Shown: positions 44,093 to 52,096, numbered from the stretch's first letter. The stretch: 64,000 nucleotides of DNA from CAIYUC01 sp963682005 (GCA_963682005.1 OY820914.1:4030001-4094000), one strand, 5' to 3'. A program made the numbers and translations. The notes: generated by a model from the sequence alone, not told the origin.

Positions 44093-44746
44093 CTATTTCC
44101 AGCTTGAAGATGAATTCAGGATGATCTCTTTGAGTTCATTAAGTATCATGGCCGTAGCACCCCAAATAAGATGCCCGTCAATCTCAAAACAAGGTGCGGA
44201 AATTTTAAATCCGTTCCCTACAACAAACTCTTTGGTTTTTAATGAATTTTCATCTATTAGAGTTTCCAGGTCAACAATAATCACATCATCTACTTCCTTG
44301 GGATCAGGAGTAAAATCAGGTTGTTTGTTCATAAATCCGACAATTGGCGATACAAGGAAATTACTCGGTGGTATATAAAGATCCGTCAGCCGTCCTATTA
44401 TTGTCACCATTCCTGTTTCAATCCCAATCTCTTCTTTTGCTTCTCTCAGTGCGGTATTTTCAATATCCCCATCCTCTTCTTCGCGCTTTCCACCAGGAAG
44501 AGCAATCTGACCAGAATGAACTCCGTCGTACTCAGGACGAAGTATCAGCACTATTCCTGTACTGTTCTGCAGCTTTAAGGGAAAGAGAAGGATAAGGACA
44601 CCGCTTGGGATGGCATGAGTGGGATCAGGTTCACCCATTAGTTCCCTGATCCTCGCTAAAGATGACATCTTTAATTGCATTTCCTTTCCCGGTAAAGGCT
44701 TTTTAAGCCCCTCCGTGATCCGGTTTATCAGTTCAAAATACTCCAT
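44093..44746 (-). CDS. Nudix hydrolase, CoA pyrophosphatase (NudL)-like
   Basis: The 217-residue protein contains a Nudix box GGKREEEDGDIENTALREAKEEIG (Gx5Ex7REUxEExGU) with the NudL-type preface RPEYDGVHSGQIALPGG. The N-terminal helix-rich part and LKKPLPGKEMQLKM fit CoA diphosphatases. It probably hydrolyses CoA or a similar nucleoside diphosphate derivative. A minus-strand -7 element TACTTTTG lies at 44779-44772. It converges with the BtuG-like gene. Confidence 0.9.
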   Translation of the reverse strand: MEYFELINRITEGLKKPLPGKEMQLKMSSLARIRELMGEPDPTHAIPSGVLILLFPLKLQNSTGIVLILRPEYDGVHSGQIALPGGKREEEDGDIENTALREAKEEIGIETGMVTIIGRLTDLYIPPSNFLVSPIVGFMNKQPDFTPDPKEVDDVIIVDLETLIDENSLKTKEFVVGNGFKISAPCFEIDGHLIWGATAMILNELKEIILNSSSSWK

Positions 44747-44925
44747 TTTTGTGTTCGCCTATCTAATATTGCAAAAGTAAGTATGATTCTTTAACGCTAG
44801 GGTTTAACATGATCGTATATCTGGTTTATAAAATCCAAAATTCAGAAAACAGGGATTATTCAGGTTTTGGAAATTCGATTAGAAATTTTTTGTATAATTG
44901 TTCCGTCAATATAATATGATCAACC

Positions 44926-45198
44926 ATGGTAAAGCAAAAAACAAAACCGGCTAACGAGAATGAAAGTCAGCTGACTTCGGGAAAGGAACTGATTTTGTAC
45001 AACGATGATTTCAATACTTTTCAATTTGTGATAGAATCACTTATCGAAGTGTGCGAACATGAATTTTACCAGGCCGAAACGTGTGCTTATCTGGCCCATT
45101 ACAGGGGAAAATGTCCGGTCAAGTCCGGGGCGTTCACGGATCTTAAACCAATTTTTGATGAATTGACACGTAGAGGATTAACAGTGGAAATTGAATAA
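44926..45198 (+). CDS. clpS: ATP-dependent Clp protease adaptor ClpS
   Basis: A 90-residue adaptor recognising N-degrons. The core fits the family: LILYNDDFNTFQFVIESLIEVCEHEFYQAE (the N-D-D-x-N/T-T binding pocket), AHYRGKCPVKSG (KxG motif) and LKPIFDELTRRGLTVEIE. Its usual ATPase partner is ClpA or ClpC; this window also contains clpC (55063) and aat (26854). No operon partner is adjacent; a structured RNA gene follows. Confidence 0.95.
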   Translation: MVKQKTKPANENESQLTSGKELILYNDDFNTFQFVIESLIEVCEHEFYQAETCAYLAHYRGKCPVKSGAFTDLKPIFDELTRRGLTVEIE

Positions 45199-45345
45199 TG
45201 TTCAATCAGTTAATAACTTTTCTTCCAGAAAGTATCATTCCATTTAAAATATCAGTATCTATAGACCTTTTATCAATATCTCTATTACTAACAAATTGTT
45301 CATAACTCCTGTTTGGAAAATGTTCAAATCCAAATCGCTAAAATC

Positions 45346-45377
45346 TTGACTTTGCCATTTTCAATATAGTATATTTG
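45346..45377 (+). promoter_or_regulatory. Promoter of the structured RNA
   Basis: TTG (45346-45348), a 21-bp spacer and TATATTTG (45370-45377) match the Bacteroidetes consensus; TTTG at 45351 is an alternative -33 with short spacing. Transcription should start near 45384. The downstream sequence contains no convincing reading frame. Confidence 0.6.
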
Positions 45378-45383
45378 ATTCAT

Positions 45384-45695
45384 CAAGCGAGAGATAAAAG
45401 GTCTGATGGTGAAGGTGGGCCGCACTGTTTGACCCTGCAAAGGGAAGAACCTAAGGTTCCAGACTCGAAAATCCCGAACCGCAAGGGGAGGGGGAAGAAA
45501 AGTAACTTCATCATCCAGGGGAAGCCGGAACGAAAAATCTGCAAAGAAATTTCGTAAAGGTGACCGGGGAGAAAGAATAAGGGAAACCTGCTTTAAGTAA
45601 CCCAACCATAATAACTGTACCTTGACTTGCCCGGAAGCTACGGTTGACGGGATTAAGGATGGGAACCTTTTCAAAAGAGAGGTTCCCATTGTGTT
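45384..45695 (+). ncRNA. Candidate structured noncoding RNA, about 310 nt
   Basis: This purine-rich, GC-richer block sits between clpS and a small lipoprotein gene, with its own promoter and a terminal hairpin. Visible helices include GTCTG/CAGAC (about 45401-45465) enclosing CCC-TGCAAA-GGG and GAACC-TAA-GGTTC hairpins, ACGAAA...TTTCGT (45530-45556), CCTT...CCCG/CGGG...AAGG (about 45620-45658), and a 10-bp stem ATGGGAACCT/AGGTTCCCAT (45659-45689). Short frames on either strand show no family similarity. I see no RNase P CR-I/CR-V, tmRNA, or SRP domain IV signature. A Bacteroidales-1/6S-like RNA is possible; otherwise it is undescribed. Confidence 0.6.
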
Positions 45696-45709
45696 TAATT
45701 CTTGTTCAA

Positions 45710-46153
45710 CTACTTCTTTGCGGTGGTTATAACCAGGCTTATTTCTTTCGTTTTATCCAATTGATCTGTAATCCTGAGCAACCAGGTTTCAGGCCCGGAT
45801 CCTGAATTGGAAAAATTTGAATGCTGGTAAGAAAAAGTTGATGTTGAGAGTACAGAATCCAAAACTGTATTCGGCTTGTTATCAAACGTCCGTGTGATCA
45901 GCAATTGTTTCAGGTTAGAATTTGTACCGCTTGATTTTGCAGTAATTCCAAACAGGATAGCTGATCCCGGGGGGACTGTAGTATCGTGAGAAATATACCC
46001 GTTACCACTTGTGAGTGTTAACGCGGGTATTGAATCAACTGGAGGAGTTGGTGTTGGTGTTGGAGTGGTATCATCAGATTTTTTTTTGCATGAAGAAAGA
46101 ATGATCATGATCCCCAATAATGGGATAATCGCGAGAAAAAATATTTTTTTCAT
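45710..46153 (-). CDS. Small lipoprotein, unknown function
   Basis: The 147-residue protein has a lipobox ILSSC followed by KKKSDD and a Thr-Pro repeat linker (TPTPTPTPPVD). The remaining 110 residues are beta-rich (ALTLTSGNGYISHDTTVPPG, AILFGITAKSSG, TFDNKPNTVLDSVLS, ETWLLRITDQLDKTKEISLVI). This looks like an Ig-like surface domain. No named family. Confidence 0.75.
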   Translation of the reverse strand: MKKIFFLAIIPLLGIMIILSSCKKKSDDTTPTPTPTPPVDSIPALTLTSGNGYISHDTTVPPGSAILFGITAKSSGTNSNLKQLLITRTFDNKPNTVLDSVLSTSTFSYQHSNFSNSGSGPETWLLRITDQLDKTKEISLVITTAKK

Positions 46154-46250
46154 ATACCAGGTATCAATAATTTATACTTCATTAATTCATCAAATTTAGG
46201 AATAAAATTTGGAAATGGTTAAGAGAATAAGAGTTTTTTCATTTTGAGCC

Positions 46251-47018
46251 TCAAAGGATAAAGGGGATGATGACTTTCCTTTTATCCGGGTAATCAGCAA
46301 ACTTTGTTTTGTACCAGGCATGATGGTGAATAGCCCTGGGAAGAAGATTGCATACCGTCCAAATGGCAAATGAAAGCCCGGGAAGGCTCCATGTCATGAT
46401 GGCAAACCCAAACCATTCGATGATCTCACCAAAGTGGTTTGGACATGATATATAATTGAACATTCCTTTTACTGGAATAATATATCCAATTTCTCCGGGC
46501 TTCCTAAGATGAATCAGGATATTGTCAGAATACATATTGATTGCCATGCCTCCGAGAAATAAAAATATGCCAATGATAAAACGTGGATCATAAAGCCACG
46601 CCAAGTCATATTTTCCGGCAAGACTGCCAAGATAGTATCCATTAATAAATGCATTCACAAGGTTAAAACCAAAGGCCATAAGAACAATGGCAACTGGCAT
46701 TTTTTTTCCTTTTGTTTTCAGCCTGAATGGGAAAATGATCGTCCTGTTTAGATAATGGATCACCCAAAGTGAGAAAAAAATGAAAGGAACTGTAGAGATG
46801 CTGTTCTTCCCAAAAAGAAATAAAAAACTAAAAAATAACAGGGCTGGGGATTCCATAATAATCCATCCAAGCCTGTTTGGTAAAAGACCCCCCCATTTAT
46901 TGGAAGTATGCCTTCCGTATGGGGCAATAAACTTTAAAACGAATGGGAATATCAGGATTGCAATGGCAATCCAGATGTAAACAATCAAATAAAAGGCATT
47001 TTCATTCATCATCTTCAT
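46251..47018 (-). CDS. Steroid 5-alpha-reductase-like integral membrane protein
   Basis: The 255-residue protein has about six transmembrane segments and the C-terminal signature of the 3-oxo-5-alpha-steroid 4-dehydrogenase family: SDNILIHLRKPGE, FNYISCPNHFGEIIEWFGFA and AIHHHAWYKTKFADYPDKRKVIIPFIL. This family reduces C=C bonds next to a carbonyl in steroids or polyprenals using NADPH, or methylates isoprenylcysteine in relatives. It begins 11 bp after the 3-beta-HSD-like gene on the same strand, making a two-gene operon. Substrate is unknown. Confidence 0.85.
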   Translation of the reverse strand: MKMMNENAFYLIVYIWIAIAILIFPFVLKFIAPYGRHTSNKWGGLLPNRLGWIIMESPALLFFSFLFLFGKNSISTVPFIFFSLWVIHYLNRTIIFPFRLKTKGKKMPVAIVLMAFGFNLVNAFINGYYLGSLAGKYDLAWLYDPRFIIGIFLFLGGMAINMYSDNILIHLRKPGEIGYIIPVKGMFNYISCPNHFGEIIEWFGFAIMTWSLPGLSFAIWTVCNLLPRAIHHHAWYKTKFADYPDKRKVIIPFIL

Positions 47019-47029
47019 TCTTTATTCTT

Positions 47030-48010
47030 TTAAGCAATAAAACCATTTTGTCTGAACCAGATAAACGTATCCCTGATGGTGTCATCCAGGTTTCTTGGTT
47101 TATATTCAAGGTCTTTACAGGCCTTCGAAATACTGATGTTTTGATTGCTTTTCTCCAGTATCAACAACGATTCTGAAGTATATAGCGGTTCAACGCCTGT
47201 TATCTTGCTATATGCAGTAATAAATGGTAAACCAACTCTTGCAATCCAGAAGGGTAAAACTGTTTGGATCGTTTTTACGCCCGTATGCTTCCTTATTAGG
47301 TCCGAGACTTCTCTGATCGTATGATAATGTCCGCCAAGCAAATATTTTTCCCCGTTTATTCCCTTGGTAATAGCGGAAATTGCACCATCAACAATATCTC
47401 TCACATCTACCCAGTTATACCCTCCGGGTACCAGTGACGGAATTTTACGGTTATACAATTGGATCAGTGCTTTGCCAGAAAGTGAAGGCTCGATATCCAT
47501 TGGACCAATTATTGCAGTTGGACTCAGGATCACTGCATTTAGTCCGTTCCGGGCAGCGTCTGCAACAATTCGTTCCCCATCTGCCTTTGACCTGTCATAG
47601 GATAAGGCTTCGTTTCCAACAAGTGGCTGGTTTTCATCAAGTAACTGATTGACTGGTCCATGTAGAAATGCATGGATGGAACTGAAGTGAATAAACCGTT
47701 TCACTTTGGCCTCATTTGCAACTTCGACCATATTCCTTGTTCCTTCGACATTAATCTCTCTGACAGATCCATCCGGATCTCCTTTAATTGATATCCTGGC
47801 AGCGAGGTGAAAAACAACGTCGGAACCGTCGACCAGGGTCCTTAGGGAATCCTTGTTCAGCATATCCCCCCGGATCATATCAACGTTAACCCGTTTTAAT
47901 CCAGTATCGTTTGTATGACAGAGGGCCCTTACCTCATGGCCTTGTTGTTTCAGTTTCTCACACAAATTGATTCCCACATGACCATTGGCACCGGTAATTG
48001 CAACTTTCAT
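47030..48010 (-). CDS. NAD-dependent epimerase/dehydratase, 3-beta-HSD-like
   Basis: The start is placed at 48010 (MKVAITGANGHVG), where the Rossmann fold begins; the frame from 48046 adds 12 residues. The 326-residue extended SDR has TGANGHVGINL, the DVVFHLAA motif, catalytic YDRSKADGE (YxxxK) and NWVDVRDIVDGAI. It belongs to the 3-beta-hydroxysteroid dehydrogenase/dihydroflavonol reductase group, which also includes sterol-4-carboxylate decarboxylases. Its pairing with the 5-alpha-reductase-like gene suggests a common lipid substrate. Confidence 0.88.
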   Translation of the reverse strand: MKVAITGANGHVGINLCEKLKQQGHEVRALCHTNDTGLKRVNVDMIRGDMLNKDSLRTLVDGSDVVFHLAARISIKGDPDGSVREINVEGTRNMVEVANEAKVKRFIHFSSIHAFLHGPVNQLLDENQPLVGNEALSYDRSKADGERIVADAARNGLNAVILSPTAIIGPMDIEPSLSGKALIQLYNRKIPSLVPGGYNWVDVRDIVDGAISAITKGINGEKYLLGGHYHTIREVSDLIRKHTGVKTIQTVLPFWIARVGLPFITAYSKITGVEPLYTSESLLILEKSNQNISISKACKDLEYKPRNLDDTIRDTFIWFRQNGFIA

Positions 48011-48034
48011 AATGCTTCTTTTCACTTGTGCCGG

Positions 48035-48062
48035 CAAAGATAGCAATATTGAAATAAAGCAA
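48035..48062 (-). promoter_or_regulatory. Promoter of the 3-beta-HSD/5-alpha-reductase operon
   Basis: On the minus strand TATCTTTG (48042-48035) matches the -7 consensus, with TTG at 48062-48060 (17-bp spacer). It lies 25 bp before the ATG at 48010. Confidence 0.5.
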
Positions 48063-48081
48063 TTTCCGATTTCTTCTGAAA

Positions 48082-49248
48082 TCAGGCAGATCGTTGATTT
48101 AATTCAGTTTTTGCCCGGAGGATATTCTGGATTGGCCGGAATTCATTCCGGATAATCTCCCAGCGCCCTGGATATTCCTTGAAAAGGTGAATGATTTTCA
48201 GGCGGTGCTTTTTTAGCGCATCTGATATGGCCGGGGGTGTAACAGGGGTTGGAAATTCATTACCAAGGTTCGCACTGGTAAGTAACTTGTTCCTGGTTTT
48301 TACATTGAGTGCTGCATTCTCAAGTTTATCAAGAAGAACCAGTGTTTTCATATACCTGACAGGAACCTCTTGATTATTTTCAGGGTGGACTTCCTGTGTT
48401 GCTTTTTTCACCGGTTTTGAAGTATTCAGATGAAAATCCATTATGATGATCTCACTTAAAAGCGAATCGATAGTCAGCGATTCAGCAAATAGAGCAGCTT
48501 TCTCAAGGATTTCACCCATGTCATTAAAATCCCCGTCAAAATTTTTCAGCTTTTCGATTGCACTATCACTGAAACTGAATTTCCTCGAATACCTTTTCGA
48601 AATATCGAGCAAATATTTTGAGCACAATTGTACAAAACCATTATCGTATTTAGCTTGTGTAGCTTCAAGTTCATTCCGTAAACTGTTGATTTCAAAAACA
48701 AGGGTTCTTGTATTTTCCTGAAGCTCACTGAAGAGTTTTCTGTCTTCTTCCAAGGTTGAAAAATAGGAGTTGATCGCATTTCTGACAATATGGGCGATAA
48801 TAAATTTATTGTCGGTTGAAAGTAGTTTGTCGGTATTTACAACCCCGAAATTACTCCGGTTTTCATTGAAATAAACAAAGAATAAATCGTTCAGATGGTC
48901 AAATCGGCTAGGATACCTGATTAATAATATATTGTTATTTAACTCATTAAATATACCTATCTGAACATTCTCCTTAATCTGAATCTCGAAGGGAATATTT
49001 TCTTTTTGCATCCAGGTATATGGAGTGGTTTCATTCCTCAACCTGGAAATAATGCTTAATGAATCCTTCAAGGATAATTCCTCAAGTTTATATTCTTCCT
49101 GAATCTTTTTCAAGGACATTGCCAGGATATTCCCTGAATCAGGGGAGTGATAAATTGTAACCACCTTTTCAATTCCAGGAAGGATTTCTGGAAATTTCTT
49201 TAAAATGAAAAGAACAGGATTTTCACCGAATGAAAAGGATCTTTTCAT
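48082..49248 (-). CDS. Unrecognised regulator-like protein with possible sigma-54-activator-type C-terminus
   Basis: The 388-residue protein has no clear catalytic motif. Residues about 1-165 look like a sensor-type alpha/beta domain (ILLIRYPSRFDHLNDLFFVYF), about 165-205 form a coiled coil (TLEEDRKLFSELQENTRTLV). Residues about 215-265 (KRYSRKFSFSDSAIEKLKNF, GEILEKAALFAESL) resemble the lid helices of NtrC-type AAA+ domains, though no Walker A/B or GAFTGA is present. The C-terminus (ISDALKKHRLKIIHLFKEYP) looks like a helix-turn-helix. I infer a DNA-binding regulator; its promoter carries a palindrome. Not a firm family assignment. Confidence 0.55.
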   Translation of the reverse strand: MKRSFSFGENPVLFILKKFPEILPGIEKVVTIYHSPDSGNILAMSLKKIQEEYKLEELSLKDSLSIISRLRNETTPYTWMQKENIPFEIQIKENVQIGIFNELNNNILLIRYPSRFDHLNDLFFVYFNENRSNFGVVNTDKLLSTDNKFIIAHIVRNAINSYFSTLEEDRKLFSELQENTRTLVFEINSLRNELEATQAKYDNGFVQLCSKYLLDISKRYSRKFSFSDSAIEKLKNFDGDFNDMGEILEKAALFAESLTIDSLLSEIIIMDFHLNTSKPVKKATQEVHPENNQEVPVRYMKTLVLLDKLENAALNVKTRNKLLTSANLGNEFPTPVTPPAISDALKKHRLKIIHLFKEYPGRWEIIRNEFRPIQNILRAKTELNQRSA

Positions 49249-49279
49249 AAGAAGGGCTAAAAGGGCGAAAAGTAAGTGG

Positions 49280-49311
49280 CAAATATAAGCTTAAATTTTT
49301 GCTTAAGCAAA
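49280..49311 (-). promoter_or_regulatory. Promoter with palindromic operator upstream of the regulator-like gene
   Basis: Minus-strand TTTG (49311-49308), 20-bp spacer, TATATTTG (49287-49280). A perfect 14-bp palindrome TTTGCTTAAGCAAA spans 49298-49311, covering the -33 box. Half-sites TTTGCTTAA (49326) and TTTGCTTT (49353) follow at 27-28-bp intervals. Confidence 0.7.
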
Positions 49312-49508
49312 TTTTAGCTAAACTATTTGCTTAATTAATTTCAGCTCGCATTTTTGCTTTTAGTTCAATGAAAAATTAAGTCAATTTATTACTTAAATAA
49401 CTTGATATCAATATTTTAATTATTGTATTTTCGCTTTTTATTAAGATATTTAATGTTTCTTCCAGACCAGATAATTAAGTATATTTAAGTAATTAATCCT
49501 TTGAAAAG

Positions 49509-49685
49509 ATGGAATACGCAGAGATCATGAGTACCAGGATCGCTTACTGGCAACAACGGTATGATCCATACAACAAGTACGGTCAAAAAGTAGTTCCGCA
49601 AAAACAACGGAAAACCAAAAGAACAGAAAAAGTGCAACAGAAACTGTTGACCGGGCTCAGTTATCTTTTTTCCTTTTTTCTGTAA
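49509..49685 (+). CDS. Possible 58-residue basic protein
   Basis: An open frame from ATG 49509 to TAA 49685 encodes MEYAEIMSTRIAYWQQRYDP then a Lys/Gln/Arg-rich middle and hydrophobic end GLSYLFSFFL. It is the only open frame in the 497-bp gap between divergent genes. A TATATTTA-like element lies about 30 bp upstream. No family recognised; coding status is uncertain. Confidence 0.4.
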   Translation: MEYAEIMSTRIAYWQQRYDPYNKYGQKVVPQKQRKTKRTEKVQQKLLTGLSYLFSFFL

Positions 49686-49745
49686 GAAATTGCTCTATTT
49701 TTGTGAATGACAAAACTTTCCTTTTCACTCTGATCTCATGAGCAA

Positions 49746-50132
49746 ATGATATACAATCAATGGTATGTAATTCTTGAATCAACGGACTTAAAACAGCATA
49801 AAACACTGAAAGTAAGACGTATGAATGAGAACCTTGTTTTATGGAGGGATCAATCGAATAACATTAGCTGTATTGAGGACAGATGCTGCCATCGAGGGGC
49901 TTCTCTTGGTTGCGGGAGGATTGTAGGCGGATTGCTGGAATGTCCTTTTCATGGTTTCCTTTATGACGGGTCAGGAAAGGTGAATGTAATCCCGGCCAAT
50001 GGGAAGAATAGCCAGGTACCGGCTACAATGGTGGTAAAATCTTTCAGAACCTTTGAAGCCTATGGTCTGATATGGCTCTGGTGGGGAGATGATGATGAAT
50101 GCAGATTGGAACCTTTTTCTTCAAGGAATTGA
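49746..50132 (+). CDS. Rieske oxygenase, N-terminal fragment (frameshifted)
   Basis: This 128-residue frame holds the Rieske [2Fe-2S] domain: CCHRGASLGCG (CxH) and CPFHGFLYDGSGK (CxxH), typical of ring-hydroxylating oxygenase alpha subunits of the pheophorbide-oxygenase/KshA-like type. It ends in the mid-linker (GLIWLWWGDDDE) at an out-of-frame stop. The catalytic domain continues in another frame from 50099. The break is at a T-run (CCTTTTTCTTC, about 50112-50122), where one extra T would restore the frame, giving EPFFFKELSDFSYS. Confidence 0.85.
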   Translation: MIYNQWYVILESTDLKQHKTLKVRRMNENLVLWRDQSNNISCIEDRCCHRGASLGCGRIVGGLLECPFHGFLYDGSGKVNVIPANGKNSQVPATMVVKSFRTFEAYGLIWLWWGDDDECRLEPFSSRN

Positions 50133-50731
50133 GCGACTTTTCATACTCAAGCTTCCAGGATCTTTGGGGCGTTCATTATTCAAGGGCGATTGAGAATCAG
50201 CTTGATGTAGTTCATTTACCGTTTGTGCATAAATCTACGATTGGACGTGGCAATAAAACTTTGGTCAATGGTCCTGTTGTTGTAAGGGATAATGAGTTGA
50301 TAACTTTTTATGTAAACAATATTCCTGATGACGGTAAGACGATCCCATTGAAACCATCAGAAATTAAAGATTATGAAAATTTGTTTCATCTTCAGTTTCA
50401 TTTTCCAAACATATGGCAGAATTTCATATCAGATAAAATAAGGGCTTTGGCTGCTTTCATTCCTGTAGATGAAGATAATACAATAGTTCTGATAAGATAC
50501 TACCAACGGCTTATCAGAATCCCAATCCTGAAGGAGATCAAAAATTTAGTAGGAAAGATTTCAAGCATCATAATTCTCAGGCAGGATAAAAGGGTTGTTG
50601 TAACACAGCTTCCTGTAAAAAGCGGGGTTAAGATCAATGAACACCTGATCATGGGCGACAAACCAATTATTGAATACAGGAAACACCGTCAAGTGCTTAT
50701 TGAAGAATCCCGGGTGGAGATCAGAACCTGA
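50099..50731 (+). CDS. Rieske oxygenase, catalytic-domain fragment (frameshifted)
   Basis: This 210-residue frame carries the mononuclear-iron domain: ENQLDVVHLPFVH matches the (D/E)x3Dx2Hx4H iron-ligand motif, preceded by FSYSSFQDLWGVHYSRAI. Together with the N-terminal fragment it makes one protein of about 330 residues, the expected size. The nominal ATG at 50099 is unlikely to be a true start, since it only arises in the overlap. The gene is either a recent pseudogene, a sequencing or assembly indel, or recoded by slippage. Confidence 0.8.
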   Translation: MQIGTFFFKELSDFSYSSFQDLWGVHYSRAIENQLDVVHLPFVHKSTIGRGNKTLVNGPVVVRDNELITFYVNNIPDDGKTIPLKPSEIKDYENLFHLQFHFPNIWQNFISDKIRALAAFIPVDEDNTIVLIRYYQRLIRIPILKEIKNLVGKISSIIILRQDKRVVVTQLPVKSGVKINEHLIMGDKPIIEYRKHRQVLIEESRVEIRT

Positions 50732-50856
50732 AAGTCAGTTTATGAATATTCACCTAAATAAATCACTAAATATTTTGCAAACATATCATATTCAATATTT
50801 TATGAAATTTTTATTTGTCTTATAATAGATATTATGTTAAATATGATTTTTAACAA

Positions 50857-50887
50857 ATAAGGAGGATAAGTTAATTACCCTCCTTAT
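50857..50887. terminator. 9-bp-stem hairpin between the Rieske and TPR genes
   Basis: ATAAGGAGG and CCTCCTTAT pair around a 13-nt loop, between convergent genes. T-runs are modest on both sides, so it may serve as a bidirectional terminator. Confidence 0.5.
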
Positions 50888-50908
50888 GAATTTTACACTT
50901 CCTCCTTG

Positions 50909-52096
50909 TTATTTCTTTTGCAGAGCTTCTATCTTCGCTTTGACTTCTTTCTCTTTCTCAAGCTGATTTGTCCTTACGTAGATCTGCTTCAATGAATAAA
51001 GAGTATTCAGATCAGTGGGCATAATCTTGGAAGCCTCTTCCAGGTATGGAGCAGCCTGGGAAAGATATGAAGTTGCTTCATCCTTTAATTTTTTGAATTG
51101 GACTTCGGCGTCCAATGGAAGTTTATTGGCCTGATCATTGATCGTAGCAGCTTTATTTACAAACAATGCTCCCAGATTGTAATTCGGGTCGAAATAAGTC
51201 GGATTTAACCTTATGGCAGATTTATATGCTTTTACAGCCTGATCAAATGCTTCATTCTTCTGCTTTTCTGTCTGGACAGTATCATTCGCGATTTTATCGT
51301 ATATTGTTCCAAGTGCAAAGTAAACGGTTGGGTTCGTTGTATCCTTTTGTGCAGCCACTTTAAGATTACTCAATGCTTTGTCTGTATTTCCAAAAGTCAG
51401 GTAAATATTGGTTTCAGCCAGGAATAATTTAAGATCGTTCGGGAATAACTTCTGACCCATCCTGGCAATTTTAATGGCATTTGCTGAATCTTTTTCAGTT
51501 CTATATATGTCTGATAAAGATATATATATAGTGGGAGACTTATAGTTCGCCTTTATAAGTTGAAGGTAGTACTCTTTCGCTTTGGCTTTATCGGGCACCA
51601 TGGTCGCACATGCTGCTGCATAGAATAAGGAAAGAGTATCAGAAAGACTCATAACTGCGAGTGTATTTGCTCCTTTTTCGAATGAAGTCATAGCATCCTT
51701 GTATTGCTTCTTGTTATATGCTTCGACTGCAGCATTAAAATAATTGTTCCTTTGATAATTCAACTTAGCAAACAAATCTTCCGTGTATTCCTTTTTGGTA
51801 TCATACTCGAACGTTTTCCTATATGAATCGAGTGCAACTTGTAAAGCATTCGGATCCAGTTTTTTGACGTTCTCATCCTTCGAATTGGCGATCTCAAGAT
51901 AAATGTTCCCGCGGATGAACCATGCTTTCGGATCCTGTGCAGTTGAAACATCCAGGATGCACTGGTTGATCGCTTCCATAGCTTTATCCAATTTGCCATC
52001 CTTTAAAAAATTAGAAGCTGATTGTCTGACATTTTTCTGGGCAAAACCAAATGACATTGATGTTGCCAGAACCAATAAAAGAGCAAGTTTTTTCAT
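50909..52096 (-). CDS. Exported tetratricopeptide-repeat protein
   Basis: The 395-residue protein has a signal peptide (LALLLVLATSMSFGFAQ) and at least five TPR units with the W/L-G-Y/F-A-P-like pattern, for example AVEAYNKKQYKDAMTSFEKGAN, KALSNLKVAAQKDTTNPTVYFALG and KAYKSAIRLNPTYFDPNYNLGAL. TPR arrays mediate protein-protein contacts, here in the periplasm. Function is unknown. A -7 TATTTTTG lies at 52145-52138 on the minus strand. The gene follows gyrA on the same strand, 83 bp away. Confidence 0.85.
   Translation of the reverse strand: MKKLALLLVLATSMSFGFAQKNVRQSASNFLKDGKLDKAMEAINQCILDVSTAQDPKAWFIRGNIYLEIANSKDENVKKLDPNALQVALDSYRKTFEYDTKKEYTEDLFAKLNYQRNNYFNAAVEAYNKKQYKDAMTSFEKGANTLAVMSLSDTLSLFYAAACATMVPDKAKAKEYYLQLIKANYKSPTIYISLSDIYRTEKDSANAIKIARMGQKLFPNDLKLFLAETNIYLTFGNTDKALSNLKVAAQKDTTNPTVYFALGTIYDKIANDTVQTEKQKNEAFDQAVKAYKSAIRLNPTYFDPNYNLGALFVNKAATINDQANKLPLDAEVQFKKLKDEATSYLSQAAPYLEEASKIMPTDLNTLYSLKQIYVRTNQLEKEKEVKAKIEALQKK

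Noticed and set aside
45324..45689. Minus-strand 121-residue frame and plus-strand 60-residue frame in the RNA region
   Set aside because: Low-complexity translations with no family look; they overlap multiple predicted helices and a promoter/hairpin pair on the plus strand.
45384..45695. RNase P RNA, tmRNA or SRP RNA
   Set aside because: No GAAAGUCCGG (CR-I), no ACAGAA..GGCUUA (CR-V), no tmRNA tag frame or CCA end, and no GGAAGGAAGCA-type SRP loop.
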